The notes under the pieces are model-generated. The model had not been told where the DNA came from. It searched no databases and saw nothing but the letters and a program-made list of their open reading frames with translations. A DNA stretch of 64,000 bases from Agromyces atrinae (lineage in GTDB: Bacteria > Actinomycetota > Actinomycetes > Actinomycetales > Microbacteriaceae), in assembly GCF_013407835.1 (NCBI RefSeq), contig NZ_JACCBI010000001.1, positions 1,612,001-1,676,000 of the forward strand. Direction: 5' to 3'. The position numbers were made by a program, and so were the translations under genes. Positions 50,175 through 58,401 of this stretch are shown in pieces (position 1 is the stretch's first letter; every line of letters begins with the position of its first letter).

Positions 50175-51055
50175 TGCCTCGCGAGAAGTACCGCTTCAAC
50201 ACCCGCGCCGGGCGCGCCTTCGACGTCTTCAACGTCGTCCTGCTGATCGCGGTGGGCGTCCTCGCCCTCCTGCCGTTCATCTTCGTGACGGCCGGGTCGT
50301 TCGCGACCGAGGCCGAGCTCGCGACGCGTTCGTTCTTCCTGTGGCCCGAGACGTTCAGCCTGCGCGCCTACGAGTCGATCCTGACGAGCGACGCGTTCAT
50401 CCGCGCGATGGTCACCACGATCGGCGTGACGGTCGTCGGCACGGTCATCCAGCTCCTCCTCACCGCGTCGATGGCCTACCCGCTCTCGAAGCTGAACTTC
50501 CCGGGGCGACGCGTCATCCTCGCGCTCATCGTGTTCACGATGGTGTTCTCGGGCGGAATGATCCCGACGTTCCTCGTCGTCAAGGACCTCGGCCTGCTCG
50601 ACACCTACTGGGCGCTCATCCTGCCGATGGCGATCAACCCGTTCAGCCTCATCATCATCAAGAACTTCTTCCAGCAGCTGCCCGCGGGCCTCGAGGAATC
50701 GGCGATGATCGACGGAGCGAACGAGATGCAGACGCTCTGGAGCGTCGTCCTGCCGCTGTCGAAGCCCGTGCTCGCGACGTTCGCGCTGTTCTACGCCGTC
50801 GGCATCTGGAACGACTTCATGTCGCCGCTCCTCTATCTCAACGACAGTTCGATGTGGACCCTGCAGATGTTCCTCCGGCAGGTCACCGTCGCGACCGACC
50901 TGTCGATCGTCGACGCCGATCCGAGTCAGCTGCCGCCCGCCCAGGGCATCAAGTTCGCCGTCATCGTCGTGGCGACGCTGCCGATCCTCCTCTTCTACCC
51001 CTTCCTCCAGAAGCACTTCGCGAAGGGCATGCTGATCGGTTCGGTGAAGGGATGA
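50174..51055 (+). CDS. LplC/YtcP-type sugar ABC transporter permease (importer 3)
   Basis: 293 residues, six membrane helices. The LplC-family segment GGMIPTFLVVKDLGLLDTYW is present, and the EAA loop is degenerate as EESAMIDGANEMQTLW. Coupled at both ends by one- and four-base overlaps. As for importers 1 and 2, no ATPase gene accompanies it. Confidence 0.9.
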   Translation: MPREKYRFNTRAGRAFDVFNVVLLIAVGVLALLPFIFVTAGSFATEAELATRSFFLWPETFSLRAYESILTSDAFIRAMVTTIGVTVVGTVIQLLLTASMAYPLSKLNFPGRRVILALIVFTMVFSGGMIPTFLVVKDLGLLDTYWALILPMAINPFSLIIIKNFFQQLPAGLEESAMIDGANEMQTLWSVVLPLSKPVLATFALFYAVGIWNDFMSPLLYLNDSSMWTLQMFLRQVTVATDLSIVDADPSQLPPAQGIKFAVIVVATLPILLFYPFLQKHFAKGMLIGSVKG

Positions 51056-51696
51056 CGCTGCTGTACGCCAATCCGCTCACGCACCTCTCCGATCTGGACG
51101 ACTGGATCGCGGAAGGGCCGGTCGACATCGCGGAGGGCGACGACGGGCTCCTGCTCTCGGGTGCCGGCGGCATCGACGACCACTGGACGATCTGGTGCCC
51201 CGACGTGTTCGGCGACCGCGTGCGCATCACGTGGGAGTTCTCGCCGCGCGCGGAGCCGGGGCTCGCGATGCTCTTCTTCGGGGCGTCGTCGGTCGCGGGC
51301 GGAGGCATTTTCGACGAGGGCCTCGCCGAGCGCTCCGGGAGCTACCCGCAGTATCACTCGAGCGACATCCGTACCCTCCACGTGTCGTACTTCCGGCGGC
51401 GCTGGGAGGACGAGCGCGCGTTCCACACGTGCAACCTCCGGAAGTCGCCGGGCTTCCACCTCGTCGCACAGGGGGCAGACCCGCTGCCTCCCGTCGTCGA
51501 CGCCCGCGAGGCGTTCTACCGGATGTCGGTCGTGCACGACCGGGGCGAGGTCGAGCTCTCGATCGACGACCTCACCCTGTTCCGCTGGCGGGACGACGGA
51601 TCGACCGGCCCGCGCGTCGGCGGCGGGCGGCTCGGATTCCGACAGATGGCACCTCTCATCGCGTGCTACCGCAACCTGGAGGTGCACTCACTATGA
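51052..51696 (+). CDS. YesU-like DUF1961 protein
   Basis: 214 residues, beta-sandwich-like composition with conserved DHWTIWCPDVFGDRVRITWEF, SYPQYHSSDIRTLHVSYFRR and a C-terminal LGFRQMAPLIACYRNLEV strand. It matches the DUF1961 family including Bacillus YesU, which belongs to the rhamnogalacturonan regulon; no activity is established. No signal peptide. Overlaps both neighbours by four bases. Confidence 0.8.
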   Translation: MTLLYANPLTHLSDLDDWIAEGPVDIAEGDDGLLLSGAGGIDDHWTIWCPDVFGDRVRITWEFSPRAEPGLAMLFFGASSVAGGGIFDEGLAERSGSYPQYHSSDIRTLHVSYFRRRWEDERAFHTCNLRKSPGFHLVAQGADPLPPVVDAREAFYRMSVVHDRGEVELSIDDLTLFRWRDDGSTGPRVGGGRLGFRQMAPLIACYRNLEVHSL

Positions 51697-54338
51697 CCGC
51701 GCACGACACGCTCCGCGTTCCGCTCCGCTGGCTCGACGGCGACGCGCCCGACACGATCGACGGGGTCACCTGGGGGGCGCCGCTGCCGCGCGGCCTCGTG
51801 CACTCCCTCGACGACGTGCGCCTGCGCGAGGTCGACGGCGACGCCGTGCCGGCACAGTTCTGGCCGCTCGCCACGTGGCCCGACGGCTCCGTGAAGTGGG
51901 TGGGATGCGCCCTCGGCGCGACCGATCACCCGGGTCGCTACGAGATCGTGACGGCCGCCGAACCCGCTCCGTCGTCGACCGCCGAGGTGTCGGTGACCCG
52001 CACGGATGACGCGATCGTCGTCTCCACCGGAGGGCTGCGCGTCGAGTTCTCCGAGCCCGGCGGCCCCGATTCCTCCTCCCTCCTCCGGAGCATCCGCCGT
52101 GGCGGCGAGATCGTCGCCGAGAACATCCGGCTCGTGAGCCTCCTGCAGTCCGACATCCCGGAGGACGGCGGCAGCGCTCCACGTGCGCACTTCGCCTCGC
52201 ACGTGCAGACCGTCGACGTCGAGCAGGCGGGGCCCGTGCGCGCCGTCATCCGCGTCGAGGGCACGCACCGCGCCGAGGCCGGCGACCGCGAGTGGCTGAC
52301 CTTCACCGTGCGCTTCGTGATCCTCGCGGGCGCCGAGAGCGTGCGCGTCGTGCACACATTCCTCTGGGACGGCGACGCCGACTCCGACTTCCTCGCGGGC
52401 CTCGGCGTGCGCGCCGACGTACCGCTGCGGGCCGAGCCCCACGACCGCCACATCCGTCTCGCCGGTTCCGACGGAGGGTTCTTCTCCGAGGCCGTGCGCG
52501 GCCTGACCGGGCTCCGACGCGATCCGGGGGCCGACGTGCGATCCGCGCAGATCGCGGGACGCCCGACCCCGCCGCTTGAGCAGTGGGATGCCACGGTAAG
52601 CACTCGGTTGCGCTGGATCCCGACGTGGGGCGACATCACGCTCACGCAGCTCAGTGCCGACGGCTTCAGCATCCGGAAGCGCACCGCGCCGGGCCACGCA
52701 TGGATCGACGCGGGCGCCGGCACGCGCGCCGACGGCTACGTCGCGGTCAGCGACCCGGCCGGCGGCTTCGGCATCGGCGTGCGCTCGTTCTGGCAGTCGC
52801 ACCCCGGGCAGCTCGACATCCGCGGCATGGACGGCGCGACCGCGACCCTCACGGCCTGGCTGCACGCCCCCGAGGCCCGCCCCATGGACATGCGGTTCTA
52901 CCACGACGGCCTCGGGCAGGACGACTACGCCAGTCAGCTCGATGCGCTCGAGATCACCTACGAGGACTACGAGCCGGGCTTCGGCGACGCGCACGGAATC
53001 GCCCGCACGCACGAACTGACCCTCTTCGCCCTCGAGGCGACGCCGGCCATCGAGAGCGTCGCGCGCGCCGTGGAGCACCTGCAGCGCCCGCCGCTGCTGC
53101 AACCCACGCCCGAGCACCTGCACGCGGTGGGGGTCTTCGGCGACTGGTCCCCCGTCAGCCGCTCGACCCCGATGCAGGAAGAGATCGAGGACAGCAACGA
53201 CTTCCTGCTCTCGTTCTATCTCGGCCAGATCGACCAGCGACGCTGGTACGGATTCTGGAACTACGGCGACGTCATGCACGCCTATGACCTCGACCGTCAC
53301 GTGTGGCGCTACGACGTCGGCGGCTACGCATGGGACAACAGCGAGCTCTCGCCCGACCTGTGGCTCTGGTACTCGTACCTGCGGAGCGGCCGCGCCGACG
53401 TCTTCCGTCTCGCCGAGGCGATGACCCGGCACACCGGTGAGGTCGACGTCTACCACTCGGGTCGCTGGAAGGGACTCGGCTCGCGGCACAACGTGCAGCA
53501 CTGGGGATGCAGCGCCAAGCAGTTGCGCATCAGCAGCCCGATCTACCGTCGCTTCCTGCACTACCTGACCGCCGACGAGCGGATCGGCGACCTGCTCGAG
53601 GAGCTCCGCGACAGCGACGAGCGCTTCCTCGACACCGATCCGACGCGCAAGGTGCGTGAGGACGCGGCGACGTACCGCCCCGATCGCCACGCCCTCGCCG
53701 TCGGGCTCGGGACCGACTGGGGCGCGCTCGCGGCGACGTGGCTCGCCGACTGGGAGCGGACCGGCAACACCCGCTCGCGCGACCGCCTGCTCGGCACGAT
53801 GGCCGACATCGCGGAGCTTCCGCACGGATTCCTGACGGGCGAGGCGCTCTACGACCTCGAGTCGGGCCGCTTCGACACGACGCGCGACCGCGTCTCGGTG
53901 TCGCACCTGAGCGCCGTCTTCGGCCTCGTCGAGGTCTGCAGCGAACTCATCTCACTCGTCGACGTGCCGGGCTTCGCCGATGCGTGGGCGGACTACTGCC
54001 GACTGTTCCTGGCCTCGCCCGAGGAGCAGGAGCGCGCGGTCGGCGCACCGCTCAGCGGCATCCATCTCGAGCAGGCGCACAGTCGACTGACCGCGTACGC
54101 GGCGGCGCGCTCCGGAGACCCCGAACTCGCCGCGCGTGCGTGGCGCGAGTTCGAGGGCGTCGGCGAGTGGCTCGTGCACCGGCGCGACTTCACGCTGCGG
54201 AGGGTCGAGGGCCCCGCGACGCTCCGACCGGTCGACGAGGTGCCGTCGGTCTCCACGAACGACGCCGCCCAGTACGGGCTCGCCCTCATCCAGAACCTCG
54301 CCCTCATCGGCGATGCCCTCCCCGAGGAGCGATCGTGA
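51693..54338 (+). CDS. YetA/PL26-like RIFT-barrel protein, putative exo-rhamnogalacturonan lyase
   Basis: 881 residues, cytoplasmic. The N-terminal barrel opens with VPLRWLDGDAPDTIDGVTWG and FWPLATWPDGSVKWVG; the central and C-terminal parts (GFWNYGDVMHAYDLDRHVWR, NVQHWGCSAK, and ALAVGLGTDWGALAATWL) match the YetA / PcRGLX arrangement of RIFT barrel plus (alpha/alpha)6 domain. Members of PL26 cleave unsaturated rhamnogalacturonan ends. It is flanked by YesU-like and CE12 genes, as in rhamnogalacturonan loci. The activity is inferred from family and context. Confidence 0.78.
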   Translation: MTAHDTLRVPLRWLDGDAPDTIDGVTWGAPLPRGLVHSLDDVRLREVDGDAVPAQFWPLATWPDGSVKWVGCALGATDHPGRYEIVTAAEPAPSSTAEVSVTRTDDAIVVSTGGLRVEFSEPGGPDSSSLLRSIRRGGEIVAENIRLVSLLQSDIPEDGGSAPRAHFASHVQTVDVEQAGPVRAVIRVEGTHRAEAGDREWLTFTVRFVILAGAESVRVVHTFLWDGDADSDFLAGLGVRADVPLRAEPHDRHIRLAGSDGGFFSEAVRGLTGLRRDPGADVRSAQIAGRPTPPLEQWDATVSTRLRWIPTWGDITLTQLSADGFSIRKRTAPGHAWIDAGAGTRADGYVAVSDPAGGFGIGVRSFWQSHPGQLDIRGMDGATATLTAWLHAPEARPMDMRFYHDGLGQDDYASQLDALEITYEDYEPGFGDAHGIARTHELTLFALEATPAIESVARAVEHLQRPPLLQPTPEHLHAVGVFGDWSPVSRSTPMQEEIEDSNDFLLSFYLGQIDQRRWYGFWNYGDVMHAYDLDRHVWRYDVGGYAWDNSELSPDLWLWYSYLRSGRADVFRLAEAMTRHTGEVDVYHSGRWKGLGSRHNVQHWGCSAKQLRISSPIYRRFLHYLTADERIGDLLEELRDSDERFLDTDPTRKVREDAATYRPDRHALAVGLGTDWGALAATWLADWERTGNTRSRDRLLGTMADIAELPHGFLTGEALYDLESGRFDTTRDRVSVSHLSAVFGLVEVCSELISLVDVPGFADAWADYCRLFLASPEEQERAVGAPLSGIHLEQAHSRLTAYAAARSGDPELAARAWREFEGVGEWLVHRRDFTLRRVEGPATLRPVDEVPSVSTNDAAQYGLALIQNLALIGDALPEERS

Positions 54339-55003
54339 CCTACCATCTCGCGGGTGACTCGACGGTCGAGTCACCCGTCGACTCGTCGCCGATGTCGGGC
54401 TGGGGCGGGGCTCTCGCCGAGTTCGTCGACGCGCCCGTCGAGAACCGGGCACGCGGCGGCGCGACGACGCAGAGCTTCATCGACGACGGCCTCTGGCGGG
54501 CCACGCTCGACGCGCTCGCGCCGGGCGACACCGTCGTCATCCAGTTCGGTCACAACGACCAGAAGGATGCGGCGCTCGACTCGCGCGGCGGTTACTCCGA
54601 GCGGCTGCGCGGCTTCATCGCGGACGTCCGCGCACGAGGCGGCTCGCCCGTCCTCTGCACGTCGTGCGAGCGGAGGTGGTTCGAGGCCGATCGGGTCACG
54701 CCCACGCACGGCGACTACCCGAACGCGGTGCGCGACCTCGCGGCGGAGTGCGACGTTCCCCTCATCGACCTCACCGCGTTCACGATGTGGCTCTACGAGG
54801 ACCTCGGCGACGCCGCATCGCGCGACCTGTTCTGCCATTTCGCGCCGGGCGAGACCGCGATGTGGCCCGACGGCCTCCGGGATGACACGCACTTCCGCCG
54901 CGCGGGAGCACGCCGTATCGCCGCCTTCGTCGCGCGCTCGCTCCGTGCGATCGAACGCCAGGGCGGCGACGCCCCGGCCCGCGGGGCACCCACCGTCGCC
55001 TGA
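54335..55003 (+). CDS. Rhamnogalacturonan acetylesterase, CE12/SGNH type
   Basis: 222 residues. SGNH blocks: GDST (7-10, nucleophile Ser9), GGAT (41-44), GHND (72-75) and the catalytic DDTH (183-186). The FGHNDQKD form is typical of rhamnogalacturonan acetylesterases. No signal peptide, so it deacetylates imported oligosaccharides. GTG 54335 overlaps the lyase-like gene by four bases. Last gene of the operon. Confidence 0.88.
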   Translation: MTYHLAGDSTVESPVDSSPMSGWGGALAEFVDAPVENRARGGATTQSFIDDGLWRATLDALAPGDTVVIQFGHNDQKDAALDSRGGYSERLRGFIADVRARGGSPVLCTSCERRWFEADRVTPTHGDYPNAVRDLAAECDVPLIDLTAFTMWLYEDLGDAASRDLFCHFAPGETAMWPDGLRDDTHFRRAGARRIAAFVARSLRAIERQGGDAPARGAPTVA

Positions 55004-55017
55004 CACCTCCACCGATA

Positions 55018-55046
55018 TTGCGCGGCGTCTCTGCGTGCCCTACACT
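55018..55046 (+). promoter_or_regulatory. Promoter of the 55088 operon
   Basis: TTGCGC (55018-55023), 17-base spacer, TACACT (55041-55046), immediately followed by a LacI-type operator. Confidence 0.5.
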
Positions 55047-55047
55047 C

Positions 55048-55063
55048 GGGTAAACGCTTTCCC
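55048..55063. promoter_or_regulatory. LacI-type operator of the 55088 operon
   Basis: GGGTAAACGCTTTCCC, 16-base palindrome with two mismatches at the expected transcription start. Confidence 0.6.
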
Positions 55064-55087
55064 GCTCGCCTGACAGAAAGAACCACC

Positions 55088-56302
55088 GTGAACGACTCAT
55101 CGTCGAGTGCCGCTCCCTCGGGCGCTCCCCAGCCGCAGAACACACCGACCATCGGCATCATCATGAACGGCGTCTCAGGCCGCATGGGCTACCGCCAGCA
55201 CCTCGTGCGTTCGATCCTCGCGATCCGCGATCAGGGCGGCGTCGAACTCGCCGACGGCACGCGCGTGCAGGTCGAGCCGATCCTCGTCGGCCGCAGCGAA
55301 GCGAAGCTCAAGGAGCTCGCCGACCGCCACGGCATCGAGCACTACACGACGAACCTCGACGAGGCGCTCGCCGACGACCGCTGGCAGATCTACGCCGACT
55401 TCCTCGTCACGAAGGCGCGCGCCGTCGCGATCAAGAAGGCCATCGCGGCCGGCAAGGCGATCTACACCGAGAAGCCGACCGCCGAGAGCTTCGAGGAGGC
55501 GCTCGAACTCGCCCGTCTCGCCGACGCCGCCGGTATCAAGAACGGCGTCGTGCACGACAAGCTCTACCTCCCGGGCCTGCAGAAGCTCAAGCGCCTCATC
55601 GACTCGGGCTTCTTCGGTCGCATCCTCTCGGTGCGCGGCGAGTTCGGCTACTGGGTGTTCGAGGGCGACTGGCAGCCCGCGCAGCGCCCCAGCTGGAACT
55701 ACCGCGCCGAAGACGGCGGCGGCATCATCGTCGACATGTTCCCGCACTGGAACTACGTGCTCGAGAACCTCTTCGGCGGTGTGAAGTCGGTCTACGCCCG
55801 CGCCGTCACCGAGATCCCCGAGCGCGTCGACGAGGCCGGAAACACCTACACGGCGACCGCGGATGACGCGGCCTACGCGATCTTCGAGCTCGAGGGCGGC
55901 GTCGTCGCCCAGCTCAACTCGAGCTGGACGACCCGCGTCAACCGCGACGAGCTCGTCGAGTTCCAGGTCGATGGCACGCTCGGCTCGGCCGTCGTCGGTC
56001 TCTTCGGCTGCAAGATCCAGCCGCGGAACGCGACCCCGAAGCCCGTCTGGAACCCCGACCTCGCCGACCAGCACGACTACGACGGCGACTGGATCGAGGT
56101 TCCGTCGAACGACGTCTTCGAGAACGGCTTCAAGACGCAGTGGGAGGAGTTCATCCGCCACGTCGCCGACGACGCCCCCAACCACTTCGATTTCCTCGCC
56201 GGTGCGCGCGGTGTGCTGCTCGCCGAACTCGGTCTCGAGTCGTCGACGACCGGTCGCCGCATCGACCTGCCCGAGGTCACCCTCGACGGGGCCAAGGCCT
56301 GA
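55088..56302 (+). CDS. Gfo/Idh/MocA-family oxidoreductase
   Basis: 404 residues. Glycine motif GIIMNGVSGRMGYRQHLV is atypical for the Rossmann start, EKPTAESFEEAL carries the catalytic Lys, and GGGIIVDMFPHWNYVLENLF holds the conserved His. It belongs to a branch that travels with DUF993 and isomerase genes, as here, and probably oxidises a sugar or sugar derivative. The Ser/Pro-rich first 20 residues look disordered. GTG 55088. Confidence 0.82.
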   Translation: MNDSSSSAAPSGAPQPQNTPTIGIIMNGVSGRMGYRQHLVRSILAIRDQGGVELADGTRVQVEPILVGRSEAKLKELADRHGIEHYTTNLDEALADDRWQIYADFLVTKARAVAIKKAIAAGKAIYTEKPTAESFEEALELARLADAAGIKNGVVHDKLYLPGLQKLKRLIDSGFFGRILSVRGEFGYWVFEGDWQPAQRPSWNYRAEDGGGIIVDMFPHWNYVLENLFGGVKSVYARAVTEIPERVDEAGNTYTATADDAAYAIFELEGGVVAQLNSSWTTRVNRDELVEFQVDGTLGSAVVGLFGCKIQPRNATPKPVWNPDLADQHDYDGDWIEVPSNDVFENGFKTQWEEFIRHVADDAPNHFDFLAGARGVLLAELGLESSTTGRRIDLPEVTLDGAKA

Positions 56303-56303
56303 C

Positions 56304-57506
56304 ATGACCGGGCTCACGCTCCTCGCCGCCGACGGCTCGACGACCGTCATCCCGCTCGCCGCCGCGCCGTCGTTCTCGAAGCCGCGACGGCCCCTCGAGA
56401 GCCGCGTCGCCTACGCCGCGGCGCACGTCGTGCCGAAAGTGTGGGCCGACAACACCCCCGGTCAGCCGGCCGAGATCGACTGGGACCGCACGCTCGCCTA
56501 CCGCCACCACGTGTGGTCGTGGGGGCTCGGCGTCGCCGACGCCATGGACACCGCGCAGCGCAACATGGGCCTCGATGCCGCCGCGACGCGTGAACTCATC
56601 TCCCGCAGTGCCGCCGAGGCGGCCACCGTGGGCGCGAACCTCGTCGTCGGCGTGAATACGGACCACGTCGACGACGAGTCCATCTCGCTCGATCAGGTGA
56701 TCGACGCGTACAAGGAGCAGCTGCACTTCACCGAGGATGCCGGCGCGGGCGTCGTGCTCATGGCGAGCCGCCACCTCGCGCGGGCCGCGACGACGGCGGA
56801 CGACTACCGCCGCGTGTACCGCGAGGTGCTCGCCGCGGCGGGCACACCCGTCATCCTGCACTGGCTCGGTGCGGCCTTCGACCCGAGCCTCGCGTCGTAC
56901 TTCGGCTCGACCGAGACGGATGCCGCGAGCGACACCCTCGTGTCGATCATCGAGTACAACCGTGACAAGGTCGCGGGCGTCAAGATGAGTCTGCTCGACG
57001 CGGGGTCGGAGATCGCCGTGCGCGAGCGACTGCCCGAGTCGGCGCGCATGTTCACCGGTGACGACTTCAACTACGTCGGCCTCATCGAGGGCGACGAGCG
57101 ATCGCACTCCGATGCGCTGCTCGGCGCGTTCACGACGATCGCTCCGCACGCCTCGGCGGCCATCCAGGCGCTCGACGCGGGCGATGTCGCCGAGTACCGG
57201 CGCATCCTCGGCCCGACCGAGGCGCTCTCGCGGCAGATCTTCGCCGCCCCGACCTACTACTACAAGACGGGCGTCGCCTTCATGTCGTGGCTGAACGGGC
57301 ACCAGCCCGCCTTCAGCATGGTCGGTGGCCTGCACGCCGCGCGGAGCCTGCCGCACCTCTCCGAGATCGTGCGTCTCGCGAACGAGTCGGGCGCTCTCGA
57401 GCGGCCCGAACTCGCCGCGGCGCGCTGGCACTCGCTCCTCACCCTCAACGGCGTCGAGGTCAGCTCGGCACCCGCACGATCGACCCTCGAGGAGGTGCTC
57501 GTATGA
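56304..57506 (+). CDS. DUF993-family protein (aldolase-type barrel)
   Basis: 400 residues, barrel-type fold distantly like dihydrodipicolinate synthase: VVGVNTDHVDDE, VILHWLGAAFDP and a candidate Schiff-base Lys in VAGVKMSLLDAG. Activity unestablished; a lyase or aldolase acting on the product of the upstream oxidoreductase is a reasonable guess. Starts one base after the preceding stop and overlaps the next gene by four bases. Confidence 0.8.
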   Translation: MTGLTLLAADGSTTVIPLAAAPSFSKPRRPLESRVAYAAAHVVPKVWADNTPGQPAEIDWDRTLAYRHHVWSWGLGVADAMDTAQRNMGLDAAATRELISRSAAEAATVGANLVVGVNTDHVDDESISLDQVIDAYKEQLHFTEDAGAGVVLMASRHLARAATTADDYRRVYREVLAAAGTPVILHWLGAAFDPSLASYFGSTETDAASDTLVSIIEYNRDKVAGVKMSLLDAGSEIAVRERLPESARMFTGDDFNYVGLIEGDERSHSDALLGAFTTIAPHASAAIQALDAGDVAEYRRILGPTEALSRQIFAAPTYYYKTGVAFMSWLNGHQPAFSMVGGLHAARSLPHLSEIVRLANESGALERPELAAARWHSLLTLNGVEVSSAPARSTLEEVLV

Positions 57507-58375
57507 GCGCCCACCCGCGCCTCTCGCTCAACCAGGCGACGATCAAGTACGCCCCCTTCGACGAGGCGCTCCGCCTCACGGCCGGTGCGGGCTACGAGTC
57601 GATCGGACTGTGGCGCGAGCCCGTCGCCGATGTCGGACTGGCCGAGGCCGCCCGCCGTCTGAACGACTCGGGCCTCCGCATCTCGAGCCTCTGCCGCGGC
57701 GGCTTCTTCACGCTGCCCGAGGGCCCCGAGCGCCGTGCGGCGATCGACGAGAACCGCCGGGCGATCGAGGAGACGCGTGTGCTCGCCGCGGCGGGTGCCG
57801 ACGGTTCGGCCGCCGTGCTCGTGCTCGTCGCAGGAGGCATCCCCGCGGGCACGACCGACCTCGCGGGCTCGCGCGAACGGGTGCGCGACGCCATCGGCGA
57901 GCTCGCGGCCGAGGCCCGGGCCGCGGGGGTCACGCTCGCGATCGAGCCGCTGCACCCGATGTACGCCTCCGACCGCGCCGTCGTCTCGACGCTCGACCAG
58001 GCGCTCGACATCGCGCTGCAGTTCGGGCCCGAGGTCGGCGTCGTCGTCGACACGTTCCACATCTGGTGGGACCCGCAGGTCTTCGCCGCCATCGAGCGCG
58101 CGGGCGCCGCAGGCCGCATCGCGAGCTACCAGGTGTGCGACTGGGCCACTCCGCTGCCCGCCGACGTGCTGCTCGCGCGGCACTACCCGGGCGACGGCGT
58201 CATCGACTTCTCGGCGCTCACGCGCGCGGTCGACGCGACGGGCTACGCCGGCGACATCGAGGTCGAGATCTTCAATGAGACAATTTGGGATGACGCGTGG
58301 CCGACCGTGGTCGCGCGCACGGCGTCATCCTTCGCCGACGTCGTCGCGCCGCACCTGTCGGTCCTGACGACCTAG
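57503..58375 (+). CDS. Sugar phosphate isomerase/epimerase-like TIM barrel
   Basis: 290 residues of the AP-endonuclease-2 / xylose-isomerase-like barrel. Metal-binding positions appear in VTLAIEPLHPMYA (Glu), VVVDTFHIWWDP (Asp, His) and the late GDIEVEIFNETIW (Glu). Likely isomerises or epimerises an intermediate formed by the oxidoreductase and DUF993 product. Substrate unknown. Confidence 0.82.
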   Translation: MSAHPRLSLNQATIKYAPFDEALRLTAGAGYESIGLWREPVADVGLAEAARRLNDSGLRISSLCRGGFFTLPEGPERRAAIDENRRAIEETRVLAAAGADGSAAVLVLVAGGIPAGTTDLAGSRERVRDAIGELAAEARAAGVTLAIEPLHPMYASDRAVVSTLDQALDIALQFGPEVGVVVDTFHIWWDPQVFAAIERAGAAGRIASYQVCDWATPLPADVLLARHYPGDGVIDFSALTRAVDATGYAGDIEVEIFNETIWDDAWPTVVARTASSFADVVAPHLSVLTT

Positions 58376-58401
58376 TCCCCCCCATCGAACCGGAGCCTGC
58401 A

